Position numbers and translations under genes: made by a program | NCBI RefSeq assembly: GCF_009905375.1 | Contig: NC_133649.1 | Span: 229,690,102 to 229,754,101 of the forward strand | Source: Apium graveolens | Taxonomy: Eukaryota; Streptophyta; Magnoliopsida; Apiales; Apiaceae | Reading direction: 5' to 3' | Length of the DNA stretch: 64,000 nucleotides | The notes under the pieces: generated by a model | What the model was told of the DNA's origin: nothing | What the model saw: only the letters and a program-made list of their open reading frames with translations | Databases searched by the model: none | Shown here: piece by piece, positions 32,920 through 44,483 of the stretch | Position numbering within the stretch: the stretch's first letter is position 1 | Layout of the letters: every line of letters starts with the position of its first letter

Positions 32920-35900
32920 TCAAGAGTAATTAAGCATACCTAACTCACTTACCAACCTTGAAAAGGTGGATTCATCTAGTGGCTTAGTAAATATATCTGC
33001 AAGCTGTATTTCACTTGGAACAAAATATAGTTCCACAATACCATTCATTACATGTTCCCTTATGAAGTGGTACTTGATGTCTATGTGCTTTGTTCTTGAA
33101 TGTTGTACTGGATTCTCAGTGATGGCAATTGTACTTGTGTTATCACAGAAAATATGAATTCTTTCCACTTGCAGACCATAGTCTAGCAATTGGTTTTTCA
33201 TCCACAAAATTTGTGCACAGCAACTGCCAGCAGCAATATATACAGCTTCCGCTGTAGATGTAGAAACTAAATTTTGCTTTTTACTGAACCAGGACAAGCT
33301 TGTTTCCTGGAAATTGACAGGTTCTTGTTGTACTTTTTCTATCAATTCTACAACCTGCATAATCTGCATCTGACTAACCAGTTAGATCAAAACCAGAATC
33401 TCTAGGGTACCAAATGCCAAGTTTTGGTGTACCTTTGAGATATCTGAAAATTCTCTTTATAGCAATTAAATGAGATTCTCTAGGGTCAGCCTGAAATCTA
33501 GCACAAAGACATGTAGCAAATATTATATCTGGCCTGCTAGTTGTTAAGTATAGAAGTGAGCCAACCATGCCTCTATAACTTGAAATATCCACAGACTTTT
33601 TAGTAGAGTTTAATTCAAGTTTAGTTGCAGTGGCCATGGGAGTTTTTACAGATTTGCAATCCATTAGTTCAAACTTCTTTAAAAGATCATAAATGTATTT
33701 AGTTTGACTAATAAATATTTCTTCACTAACTTTCTTAACTTACAAACCAAGAAAGTAAGTTAGTTCTCCCATCATGCTCATTTCATACTTACTTTGCATC
33801 AATTTGGCAAACTTTTTGCAAAGTTTTTCATCAGTAGAGCCAAAAATAATGCCATCTACATAAATTTGAACAAGTATGCTAGAGCCATTAACATTTCTAA
33901 AGAATAAAGTTTTGTCTACAGTACCTCTAGTGAAGTGATTCTATAAAAGAAACTTTGAAAAAGTGTCATACCAGGCTCTAGGCGCTTGCTTCAATCCATA
34001 GAGTGCTTTCAAAAGATAGTATACATGATCAGGTAAACTTGGGTATTCAAAACCAGGAGGCTGACTGACATAGACTTCCTCTTCGAAATCTCCATTTAGA
34101 AAAGCACTCTTGACATCCATTTGATAGACCTTGAAATTGGCATGGGCTGCATAGGCTAAGAAAATTCTGATGGCTTCAAGTCTTGCAATAGGAGCAAAGG
34201 TTTCATCAAAATCTATTCCTTCTTGTTGATAATAGCCCTTAGCAACCAATCTAGCTTTGTTCCTGACTACTATGTCATTTTCGTCCATCTTGTTTCTGAA
34301 TACCCATTTGGTGTATATTGAATTCTTTCCTTTAGGCTTGGGTACCAGCTTCCAAACATTGTTCCTTTCAAATTGGTTTAGCTCCTCCTGCATAGCTAAA
34401 ATCCAATTAGGATCCAACAAAGCTTCTTCTACCTTCTTTGGTTCTTCCTTAGATAGGAAACTGCTATATAGACATTCTTCTTGAGTTGCACTCCTTGTTT
34501 GAACTCTAGAAGATACATCACCAATGATGAGCTCAAAGGGGTGATCCTTCATCCATTTTCTTTGTTGAGGTAGATCAGCTCTAGATGAAGAGGCCTCACT
34601 GTTGTCTTGATGTGTGATTGAGTTTTGATTATTAGAAACTCCCCCTGAGTTTGTGAATCTATGATTTGAGAAAGAGGAACTATCTGTAAGTGATCTATTG
34701 TGACTTTCAGCTTCTTTTGATGACCCGACAGATGGTGTATTTTGAGTTCCGACGGATGAAGCTGATTGTCTCCCGATGGATGATGCAGATTGTCCGCCGA
34801 CGGATGAAGCATTTTGTAACTCGATAGATGTTGAGTTATTAGCTTCATTGGTTGTAGATTTTTCTGCACTATCCTTTGTTATAGTTTCTTGATCACTTTC
34901 ATCATCACTGTCATCACTAACCATCTCCACATTGTCAAATTTGAGGCTCTCATGGTAATCTCCATCTTGTAGTCCTACAAACTTTTTATCATCAAACACA
35001 ACATGTATCGATTCCATAACAATGTTGGTTCTCAGATTGTAGACTCTGTATACTTTACCAACAGCATATCCAACAAAAATTCCTTCATCTGCTTTAGCAT
35101 CAAACTTCCCATTTTGATCAGTTTGATTTCTCAAGATATAACATTTGCAGCCAAAGACATGAAGAAAATTTAGAGTTGGCTTCTTGTTCTTGAACAATTG
35201 GTAGGGAGTCATGCATTTTGCTTGATTAACCAAAGAAATATTCTGAGTATAGTATGTAGTATTTACAGCTTCAGCCCAGAAGTATGTTGGTAACTTTGAT
35301 TCTTCAAGCATTGTCCTTGCAGCTACAATCAGTGGTATGTTCTTTCTTTCTACTACTCCATTTTGTTATGGTGTTCTTGCTGTTGAAAACTCATGCATAA
35401 TACCATTCTCTTCACAAAATGCCCTCATGACAGAATTCTTAAACTCCGTTCCATTGTCACTCCTGATTCTTCTAACTTTAAAGTCAGGATGATTGTTGAC
35501 TTGCCTTATGTAATTGATGATGATTTCACTAGCCTCATCTTTAGATTTTAGGAAATAAGTCCAAGAGAAATTTGAGAAACCATTTACAATTACTAGGAAA
35601 AATCTTTTCCTTGAGATGGACAACACATTGATTTGTCCAAACAAATCCATCTGTAGCAGCTGCAAAGGTTCTTCAATTGTTGAATCAAGCTTCTTTCTGA
35701 TTGATGCTTTGGTTTGCTTTCGCTTTTGGCAAGAATCACACGGTCCATCCTTAGAAAACTCCACTTGAGGAATACCTCTAACCAGTTCTTTCTTTACAAG
35801 CTCATTCATGGTCTTGAAGTTTAGATGGGATAGCTTCTTGTGCCATAGCCAACTTTCATCTTGACTTGCTTTATAGAGAAGACAAGTAACGAATTCTGCA

Positions 35901-36265
35901 TTTGATGAGTTGAAGTCAGCTAGGTACACATTTCCTTTTCTCACTCAAGTGAGAACCACTTTGTTGCTCCTCTTGTTTATCACAACACAGGCATCTGAAT
36001 TGAAGGTTACTGAATTGCCTTTGTCACAAAGTTGGCTGATACTCAGCAAATTGTGCTTGAAACTATCCATTAAGGCAACCTCCTTAATGATGACATTGTC
36101 TTTTGAAATCAAGCCATATCCCACAGTATAACCCTTGTTGTCATCTCCAAAAGTAATACTCGGGCCAACTCTTTCCTTGAACTCTGTGAGCAGGGTAGAA
36201 TCTCCAGTCATGTGTCTTGAACATCCACTATCCAAGTACCATAGATTCTTTCTGTTTCCCTGCAC
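32920..36265 (-). pseudogene. pol: Pol of Sirevirus B (protease, integrase, RT, RNase H), degenerate
   Basis: Full-length order on the minus strand. Protease LDSGCSRHMTG (about 36240); H-H-C-C finger WHKKLSHLN...CDSCQKRK (about 35850-35730); integrase core with [16 protein letters not shown] (about 35440) and NGVVERKN (about 35350). RT runs from WKLVPKPKG (about 34350) through [11 protein letters not shown] (about 34100) to QAPRAWYD, with YVDG instead of YVDD (about 33865). RNase H ends at 32920. Breaks include stops at about 35945, 35366 and 33941, a TAG in RNase H near 33367 that units 1 and 2 lack, and frameshifts near 33740 and 33370. A Ser/Gln/Val-rich linker between integrase and RT (about 34880-34640) is made of translated family-B motifs. 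Confidence 0.9.
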
Positions 36266-36279
36266 ACATTAAAATAAAA

Positions 36280-38648
36280 TCAAGTTGATTTTGGTACCCA
36301 AGTTTCCTTGGGTCCAACCTTGTTAGCTTTCTTCTTTTGTTTCTTAGGTTTGATCTCATTTGACTTGGGATTATCAGATTCATCCTTAGTCATTTGAGTT
36401 GGACATTTGAAACCATACATTAAACCCGAATTATCATGCACATTTTGATTAACAGGAAATGGCATGCTATTTGCAAACATATTATTCCAGTAGGGCATGC
36501 TATAATAAGGGTTAGGTGCAAATGGCATGTTAGCAAATTGTGCATTCATATTCTATGCAGACATAGCATTCATAGGCATAGAAGACATAGCACTCATATT
36601 GGGAAAAGAAGGTGGTACAGTCATAGAAGTATGTATGGAAATTTTGCAATTAACAGACAGATGATTAACACTACCACACTTAGCACAGATTTTCTAGGAG
36701 CATATTTATCAGGTGTGTAGTTGTTATGTTTGTTAATTCCTACTTTCCCATTTCTATTATTTTTCTTTTTAGCCTCTGTTTTAACCTCAATCTTTTCTAA
36801 TCTGTCATTCAATTGCTTGATGGACAGATGACCAACATTCACTTTCTTCTCCTTCTTCACTTGACTCGATTCTCCTGAAATAAAGTTTTTGGAAACTGAT
36901 CCATATTTTTCATATAACTTGGCAAGTTTGGCTTTACTTACAGGTTTGCTCACAGCCGACGGATGAGGATTTATGTCACTCAACTAATAACCTTTTTGAT
37001 TATCCGACGGATGACTCTCATTATCCATCGAATCTACATCTGTTAGCAATCCTTCAACCAAATTGGATTCCAGCTTCTCTTTACTCTTTTTCCAGGCTGC
37101 ATCACAGAAGGACTCAATACCTTGAACTTTGGTGATTTGAGCATGGACATCTCTAGATGATTTCCATGCCTTAATCACCTCCTGTTCACGATCAAGCTGC
37201 TTCTTCAAAATTTCTTCTTTCTTCAAGGACTCAGTTAATTCCTCCTTAGCAATCTTGCATTGTATTCTCAATTTTTCAAATTCAATAAACTAAGACTCTA
37301 GCACATTATTCCTTTAACTCAAAAACAAATTATTTTCTTTGATTTTAGCATTTTCCTTAGTGAGGGACTTAAGTGTAACACACAAATGATATAATTCTGT
37401 AGACATGTCATTTATTGAATCATTACACTCAGATTTAGATAAATGTGCAAGGTTAGTGATGATTACTAGATTACTTGAAGAAGTTGTCTATGTTTCATCA
37501 GACTTAGCCATTAGGGCTATATTGACATAGCTGACATCTTCATCCTCATCCAAACCATCTGTTGTCCAGTCATTTTCTTGTGTAATAAAAGCTCTTTCCT
37601 TTTGTTTGAGCAACTCAAAATACGTTTGTTTATAATCCACAGGCTCAAACTTCTTTTTGCTGGAATCTGCCTTTATACACTCACTAGCAAAGTGCCCTGC
37701 CAAACCACATTTGAAACACTTGAATTTTGATTTATCCACCATGTTTCTATTTGGCTTAGCTGCTCCAAAGTTCTTCTTTAACTTGAGCTTGCAAAATCTT
37801 CTGGAAAGAAATACAGGATGTTCATCAATATCATCCATATCATCTTTGCTCAAAGAATCTTCATTTTCTGCTACCAGCCCCTTGCCCTTGTTTTTACAGA
37901 CCTTTAAAGTGGACTCAACAGCTTCTATCTTCATCTCCTTCTCTTTCTCTAACTCAGCAACCAGTACAATGGACCCTCCTTTCTTTCTCCCTTTCTCCAT
38001 TCTTTCATCTTGCTCTATTTCAAGCTTATAAGTCTTTAGAATGCCATACAGTCTCTCTAGTGTAAACTCCTTGTATTCTTATGAATTTCTCAAGGAGACT
38101 GTCATTGGTTTCCCCTCTTTTGTAAGGGATCTCAGGAATTTGAGGTTAGAGTCTTTGGTTTGGTAGACTCTTCCATGCAGCTTCAGAGCATTTAGTAGCT
38201 TTTGAAATCTACTAAAGATATCAGTGAGAGTTTCACCTTCTTCACAGTGGAAATGCTCATATTGCTGAATTAGTAACTACATCTTATTTTCTCTAACTTG
38301 TTCAGTGCCATCACAAATTATTTGAATGGTGTCCCAAACCTCCTTGGATGTCTTGCAATTGATGACGTTGTCAAACATGTCACATTCAAATCCATTGAAT
38401 AAAATATTCATGGCCTTCTTGTCTTTCCTGACTTGTTCAATATCAGGATCTGACCATTCATGCCTTGGATTGGGAACGGATGGCATATTTCCAGTTGCAG
38501 CTCTCATTGGTACATGAGGACCTCTCTCTATGCAATCAACATAGTCCTCATCTTGAGAAAGTAAATAAAGATGCATCTTTACCTTCCAGTGATGGTAATT
38601 ATCTTTGTCCAGAAAAGGAATCTTGACTCCAACATCCTTCTTGTTCAT
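36280..38648 (-). pseudogene. gag: Gag of Sirevirus B, degenerate
   Basis: The ATG at 38648 begins MNKKDVGVKIPFLDKDNYHHWKVKM without the leading 20th residue counted further; this is the copia gag start with the HWKVKM block. A stop at 38277 and a further stop near 38080 break the frame before the segment 38000-37488. That segment has an acidic linker and the zinc knuckle CFKCGLAGHFASEC (about 37720-37680). Coiled-coil-like pieces follow (37271-36984, 36983-36621) and the end reads GPKETWVPKST before TGA (36280). Family-B motifs occur inside the frame near 36955-37030. Between gag and pol lie 14 bases, with an acceptor-like TGTGCAG just before the pol frame. Confidence 0.87.
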
Positions 38649-38701
38649 CTTGCTGTTTGTTGTGATCTTTAAACTCTTTGTGCTTCAAGAGCTTGCTCTT
38701 T
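38649..38701 (-). other. Remnant 5' leader of Sirevirus B
   Basis: About 50 bp upstream of the gag ATG before the gypsy LTR fragment starts. No PBS and no 5' LTR remain. Confidence 0.6.
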
Positions 38702-39015
38702 GTGTAAATCCTTTTGTATACATTCTTTATGTTTTAAAGTATCCTTCTTGGATATAAATCTATAGGATTTTTAATTTGTAATTATATTATGATTTCCGTA
38801 ATCCTGGATGGTTCGTAAATACGGTCATTTTTCAAAGTTCGTTTTCTTCGAAAACTAATAGCGTTTACATACACTCATTTGGTACGTATAATCATGTTAT
38901 CAACTCCGAAACTCAATTTCTCACGCACAACATAGTGAGGGCTAAAACATTTTTCCCGTCTATCAGGGTTACTATTAAGCGTTTTTACAAGGTTTCAAAA
39001 ATTTGAGTTATTACA
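38702..39015 (-). mobile_element. Fragment of the 3' LTR of gypsy element G1
   Basis: Minus strand starts TGTAATAACTC at 39015 and matches the first ~315 bp of the inverted LTR ending at 57552 (roughly 92-93% by eye). It is cut at 38702, where it abuts 5' leader sequence of Sirevirus B. About 3.4 kb of the LTR are missing. Confidence 0.85.
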
Positions 39016-39027
39016 ATCTTCCCCTTT
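39016..39027 (-). other. Polypurine tract of gypsy element G1
   Basis: The minus strand reads AAAGGGGAAGAT directly before the LTR start TGTAATAACTC. Confidence 0.8.
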
Positions 39028-39063
39028 AAAAAGGATTCCGTCCCGGAATCAATTAAAAAATAG

Positions 39064-39279
39064 TGTTAGTACCTAACAATGCAACAATAATTACAGAAGG
39101 GGGGGTTGAATGTAATTCTAGTAACCTTTTTCTTGAACTATGAAATGTTCTAACTTAAACTATATATATAAGTGTTTTGATTTGCAAGGTGCGGAATAAC
39201 AAGTTAAGTGAATTAAAAACACAAAGTAATAAAAAATACAAGCTTTTAAAACTTTCTGGTGGATTTGAAAGTATCCACC

Positions 39280-39339
<60 letters not shown>

Positions 39340-40113
39340 TTAAGGACTATGTGAAGAACAAATTGTCTCACAACTGCTTTATAAGTGAAAAAACAAACTA
39401 CAGAGAAATTCTTATCAGTTACAGCTTTTTTTATTTCTCTTCTAAAAGTGTTTGCTTAGTTATTTGTTTCACTAGCTACACTTGGTTTATATATCACCAA
39501 GTTTACATGGTAATAAGACAGGATAATAAAACAAAACTATCAAGTCAAACTCCACGCTGCTTCACTACTCTATTCAAGCATCTTTGGTAATGCTTCTTTG
39601 TTCTTCATTTCCTGTTAAACAGGCTCCCACATTCCTTTTATAAACACCCAACGCATGTGATTGTCTTTTCACTGTCAATAGATGCTTGAATTGATCTTCC
39701 GTCGGGTACATGCTTGTCATCCGTCGGGTTTCCTTGTTGATCATCCGTCGGGTAGCTTTGTTGATCATCCGTCAGGTAGTTATTTGACACTTGACTTTAT
39801 TTCACTTAAGCAGAATTACAAGACATCTTATATTTACAATTAATCAGCCTATTCTGCATATCTAATAATAGTCAACATGACTCATATGCTACTACAGGAT
39901 CTATACAAAGTTGTTCACATGAATGTGTTACAATACTTATTGTTACATAAGCTACTCACTCGATGGATATCAAATCATCATCCGTCGGGACTATATTGAG
40001 TCATCCGTCAGGACTATATTTGATCATCCGTCAAGTGCTACATTTTTTACTAAGTTAAATCTACTAAGGTGTTTTGTTAATGTAATCATCAAGTTCACAA
40101 TATATTCCCAAAA
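39064..40113 (-). mobile_element. Solo LTR of Sirevirus B (1050 bp)
   Basis: Complete LTR in minus orientation with no internal sequence. It is flanked by the 5-bp duplication AATAG (39059-39063 and 40114-40118). Removing the LTR and one pentamer restores the G1 pol end (...PHLFFN followed by TGA at 39051-39049), which proves the boundaries. The terminal TG on the minus strand is mutated to TT. It contains a 10-bp-stem hairpin (39255-39282), a long (TA)n tract and at least seven family-B motifs (about 39696-39775 and 39977-40035). It is the reference for the truncated LTRs of the array. Confidence 0.94.
39283..39335. repeat. (TA)n microsatellite in the solo LTR
   Basis: About 26 TA units here, against about 13 in the array LTRs at 6478-6504 and 13591-13615. 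It follows a hairpin with arms TCTGGTGGAT and ATCCACCAGA. Confidence 0.95.
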
Positions 40114-41559
40114 AATAGGTGGGGATATATATTCCTCATTGTGTCTTCTAGTTCCCAAGTTGACTCTTCAACATTTTGATTTCTCCACAAGATTCTAACC
40201 AGCTTCACAGTCTTGTTCCTCAGCACTTGTTCTTTCTGGTCCATTACCCTTACCGGTTGATCAACGTAGGTCATGTCTGGTTGTAAATCTACCTGTTCAT
40301 ACTCTATCACGTGTCGTGCATCAGCACGGTATTTCCTTAGCATTGACACGTGGAACACGTTATGCACTTGTTGCAGATTAGGAGGCAAGGCGAACTCGTA
40401 AGCTAAAGGTCATGTTCTCCTCAAAATATCAAAGGGTCCTATGAATATGGGACTCAGCTTCCCTTTCTTTCCGAATCTCATCACTCCTTTCCATGGAGAT
40501 ACCTTCAACAATACTGAATCTCTTACTTTATATTCTCTATCTTTCCTGGTCTGGTCAGCGTACTTCTTTTGTCTATCTTGAGTTGCTACCAGTCTCTTCC
40601 TAATGTGTCCCACCATCTCCCTGGTTTGCTGGACTAACTCGGGTCCTATTATCTTGTGTTCTTCAACCTCATCTCAATATAGGGGAGAGCTTCATATGGA
40701 GGCATTCCTATAATAGCGTGATAGCTATTGTTGTAGGCAAATTCGATCAGGGGTAAGTGGTCATTCTGATTCCCTTTAAAGTCGATGGCACATACTTGCA
40801 ACATATCTTCTAGGGTCTGAATAGTCATTTTTCTATGTCTATTAGTTTGGGGGTGGTAAACGCTACTCATATTTAGTCTGGTGCCTACACACTCCTGGAA
40901 ACTTCTCCAAAATTGGGAATTAAACCTTGGGTCTCTATCTGACACTATGGCAACAGGAACGCCGTATCTCACTACAATTTCCTTCAAGTAAATATCCACT
41001 AGCTTGTCTACGGAGTACCTTTCATTGATCGGCAGGAAGTGCGCGGAGTTGGTTAGTCCATCTATGATGACCCATATGGCATCGTGATTAGTTTTCGTTC
41101 TTGGTAGACCGGTCACAAAATCCATGGCTATATGCTCCCATTTCCATTCTGGAATCTCCAGGGGCCGTAATAGTCCACTCAGTCGCTGATGTTCAGCCTT
41201 CACTCTCTGTCATTTCAAGCATTTGCTGACCCACTCTGCTACTTCTCTTTTCATGTTAGGCCACCAATAATATTCCTTAAGGTCACGGTACATTTTCGTA
41301 CTTCCTGGATGGATCAAATATCTGGAGCTGTGCCCTTCGTGCAGCACCTCATCCTTTAATTCTTGCACATTTCGAATCCAAATTTGGGATGCATACCTCA
41401 TGATCCCTTTCTCATCCTTCTCGCATCTGACTTCCAATGTTTCTCTTTCTTCATTCGTCTTCTTTTCCTGAAACACTCGTATCTTTTCAGTTAGTTCCTA
41501 CACTAGCTTAATCTCAAATAATTCTTCTGTTCCTTTACTGGTTATTCTCACATCATTTT

Positions 41560-44483
41560 TGTAATAACTCGAATTTCTGAGACCTTGTAAAACGTTTAAT
41601 GAATAGTAACCCTGGCAGACGGGAAAAAAAACTATTGAACCCACACTATGTAGTGCATGAGAAAATGAGTTTCGGAGTTGATATTACGATTATACGTACC
41701 AAATAAGTGTATGTAAACGCTATTAGTTTTCGAAGAAAACGAACTTTGAAAAATGACCATATTTACGAATCATCGAGGATTACAGGAATCATAATATAAT
41801 TACGAATATAAAACCCTACGGAATTATACCTAAGTATGATAATTCAAAACATAAGGAATAAATACGAAAGGAATTACGTCGCGAACCATTTACGAGGAAG
41901 TATTACGAAAACGTTTAAGCGACCGAGCGAACGCGTAAACGATTAAATAAACGTGACGCACTAACTAACCATGGTAAGAAAGTAACCATGGTTACTTTAT
42001 GAAATAGTGAGCTAGAGATAGGATGATAAACCAAGGCTAATGGAATAGTAAGCTAAGGAAGCTAAGCAAGTGACTTAGCTTGTAATCTTCCACAAGCTAG
42101 TAGATTTGTCCATGGATTTGGCAACAAGAATAAACCTAGTATTCTAAACTAGGAGAATATTAAATCAATATAAGATATCACCAACATCATTTCCTAGAAG
42201 CAACCAAGGAAGCAAGCATAAAAATACTCCCTCTCTCTCTCTAAAACCTTCCATTCGGCCTTCTTCATCAAACCAAGGAATTCAAAATCAAAACCTCAAG
42301 TTCTAGCCATGGATAAATCCTCCCATTAATTCTCAAGCTTCCTAACAACCAAACTAAGGTAAGATAAATCTTTGATCTCTTTTTATTAAGGTTTGATGGG
42401 TGAAATAAAATCAAGAAAGTTACTAATGAATAGTATGAAAAGTAACTCTTCTTTGGTTTCTTGATTTCAATGGTGGTTTTAGGTTCCAAAAACCATACCA
42501 AGCACTCCCAAGACTTCACCATCATCAAGAACACATCTCAAGCTTTCAATAAAGGTAAAAATCTTTGACCCAACTTTATTTAAGATTCAATTTCAAGATC
42601 CTTTTAGTATGTAGTTGTAAACCTAGTTTTAGTGGTGATATTGTTGAGATCTTGATGTTTAGTTAAATAGATTTAAGGTTGATTGTTGTTGCCTCAAGAA
42701 CATTATGTTCTTGAGAGGGGTTAGTGTGCTGATGATGATATGATGATTGTTGGGGGTAGTGTAAAGATTTAAGGTATAAACGAAACTCCGATCGTAAACG
42801 TCATCTCGCTAAAATGAACAAAACATAACTTTAAGTTTCTGCAGAAAGTCCCGAAGATATAAACTGTAGTTTCTTGAAAATTAACCCTTTTTTATTATAT
42901 AAAATGTTATAAGGATCATTTAGGCGCTTGAATCGCTTGATTCCGATTTACGGATCAAATGTTATGGCCGTTTTACTAAAAGTGATTTACGCGACAAAAA
43001 CTGCTACGAATTATGAACTTTGAAAATATAAAGTATTGACTTAAAAAGGTTCATAAATCATGAAATTTTTACAGAGAGTAGCATATTGAGTTTCCTAACT
43101 TTCATAAAAATTTCAAGTAAGAATAATTATTTTTCAAGTTTATAAAAATATTGGAGCCGAGACCGCGTGATTAGAAACCGTAGAATCCATAAGCGGGGCC
43201 GACGACGAAAATGAAAATGAACTTGAGATACTTTGAAAGGTAGCGACCATGATGTGAATAAGGACTTAAAGGAATAATAAGGGTAATGTAAGTTGAGAGG
43301 GTGCATAATGATTAGTGCATGAGTGCGGGTAGCCGTAAATTAGAACGGGACCTAACGAAATGAATTGTGTTCATAATTATAGATTTCCGAGCGGAACCTA
43401 GAGCATCCTCCACCTCGAGATACCCAGGCAAGTTTATGAACCCAACTCCATTTTACTGTTGTGTTGTGAAAGGATTGTTTTATTATCATTGTATAAATAC
43501 CATGCTTGCCATGATACGTAGTAATTGAACTTTTCGCAAAATATAGCGATGTTGTACGATAAGTATATATCGTAAAATATTTAATTCCGCTTTAAGCGTG
43601 ACGTATGATTATAAGACCGAGATTCGATCGGAATTTTAAGATGAAAACCCGGAAATCATTTCGGTGATATTATGGGATGATTACAAGTCCATAAGAGTAC
43701 GTTTTAAAGGGACTCAACGTCCACTTACGAAACATTAAAATACCTCAAACTTTTAATAAAACGATTTCCCAACGATCATATTTCCTCAACTATATTTTAT
43801 TGTTCGAATAATAAATATCTTATACCTATTCCTTTATTATGAAGAAGTATACTCCAACGATTATTTATTTCAAACCTGATTAAACATTAAAGATTATTAA
43901 TTGCGTAGACATAAACTAGTTGAGGAATATTATTTTAAATATTCTTTTAAAGAGTAAACTCATTCAAGGTTTAATTATTTATCGATTATCATTTAATTAA
44001 TTTTTATTTATTAAAGGGTTTATTTATGATTTAAAATCATAGAACCTGATTTAAAATACTCTCTGATTTTCGGAAAATCATTCGAATAATTTCAGATCGT
44101 CGGAGAATATAGCTCGACTTATTTTTATATTTTGGATATAGTTTCAAAGAGAAACTCCCCCCTTATTTAATTATCTGTTGACAACGGCCAACTCACATCC
44201 TTAGTACTTCCTCTGAAAACTTTCGGAAGTACATATATATATATGAAGTAAAGTTATACCTATCAACAAGCAAAATGCCTGGGGGAACTTCGATGTGGTT
44301 CGAGTTCTCGGGATATGATAGGATCTCCTAAAGGACAAGGGAGGGGTAGGATCCAAATACTTCGTGTATTGGATAACTACTGGTACCGTAGGAGACGGTA
44401 CAACATGTACCCAAGGACCTGCAAAGTGTGTGTATACCCGAAATGAGGACACATAGCCCGTATGCGGCAAGGGTGATAACCGG
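41560..44483 (+). mobile_element. 5' LTR of gypsy chromovirus G2, first part (2.9 kb)
   Basis: Starts TGTAATAACTCG at 41560, inside G1 pol, and runs to the inserted solo LTR at 44484; the rest is 48682-49491, about 3734 bp in all. Homologous in inverted orientation to 54544-57552. No gene; the short ORFs here are chance frames. A CT tract is at 42228-42243. Confidence 0.88.

Larger units (their letters stand above)
13570..33902 (-). repeat. Tandem unit 3, split by the family-A element, continuing into the full Sirevirus B body
   Basis: Unit 3 runs 13570-18480 and resumes at 31707-33902 after removal of the 13.2-kb insertion and one 5-bp target duplication (about 7107 bp in all). Beyond 33902 the RT sequence continues normally into integrase, protease and gag instead of jumping into an LTR, so this is the arm attached to the original element. 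Private changes include a 5-bp deletion near 17466 inside the env-like gene and a stop codon in RNase H near 33367. Confidence 0.92.
39049..41559 (-). pseudogene. pol: 3' part of pol of gypsy chromovirus G1: integrase and chromodomain (interrupted by a solo LTR)
   Basis: Minus strand. From 41559: last residues of the RNase H linker, the H2C2 integrase finger (HEGHSSRYLIHPGSTKMYRDL, 41370-41280, with KCLK and TGA where C is expected), and the integrase core (HIAMDFVTGLP about 41130, SDRDPRF about 40940, the Glu region near 40830). An internal deletion with frameshift lies near 40690. Then come the GPFDILRR block and a chromodomain-like end (ILWRNQNVEESTWELED, about 40180). The stop TGA (39051-39049) lies beyond the inserted solo LTR, just before the polypurine tract. 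The chromodomain places it among chromoviruses, probably Tekay/Del-like given the long LTRs. At 41559 it is cut by the LTR of G2. Confidence 0.85.
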
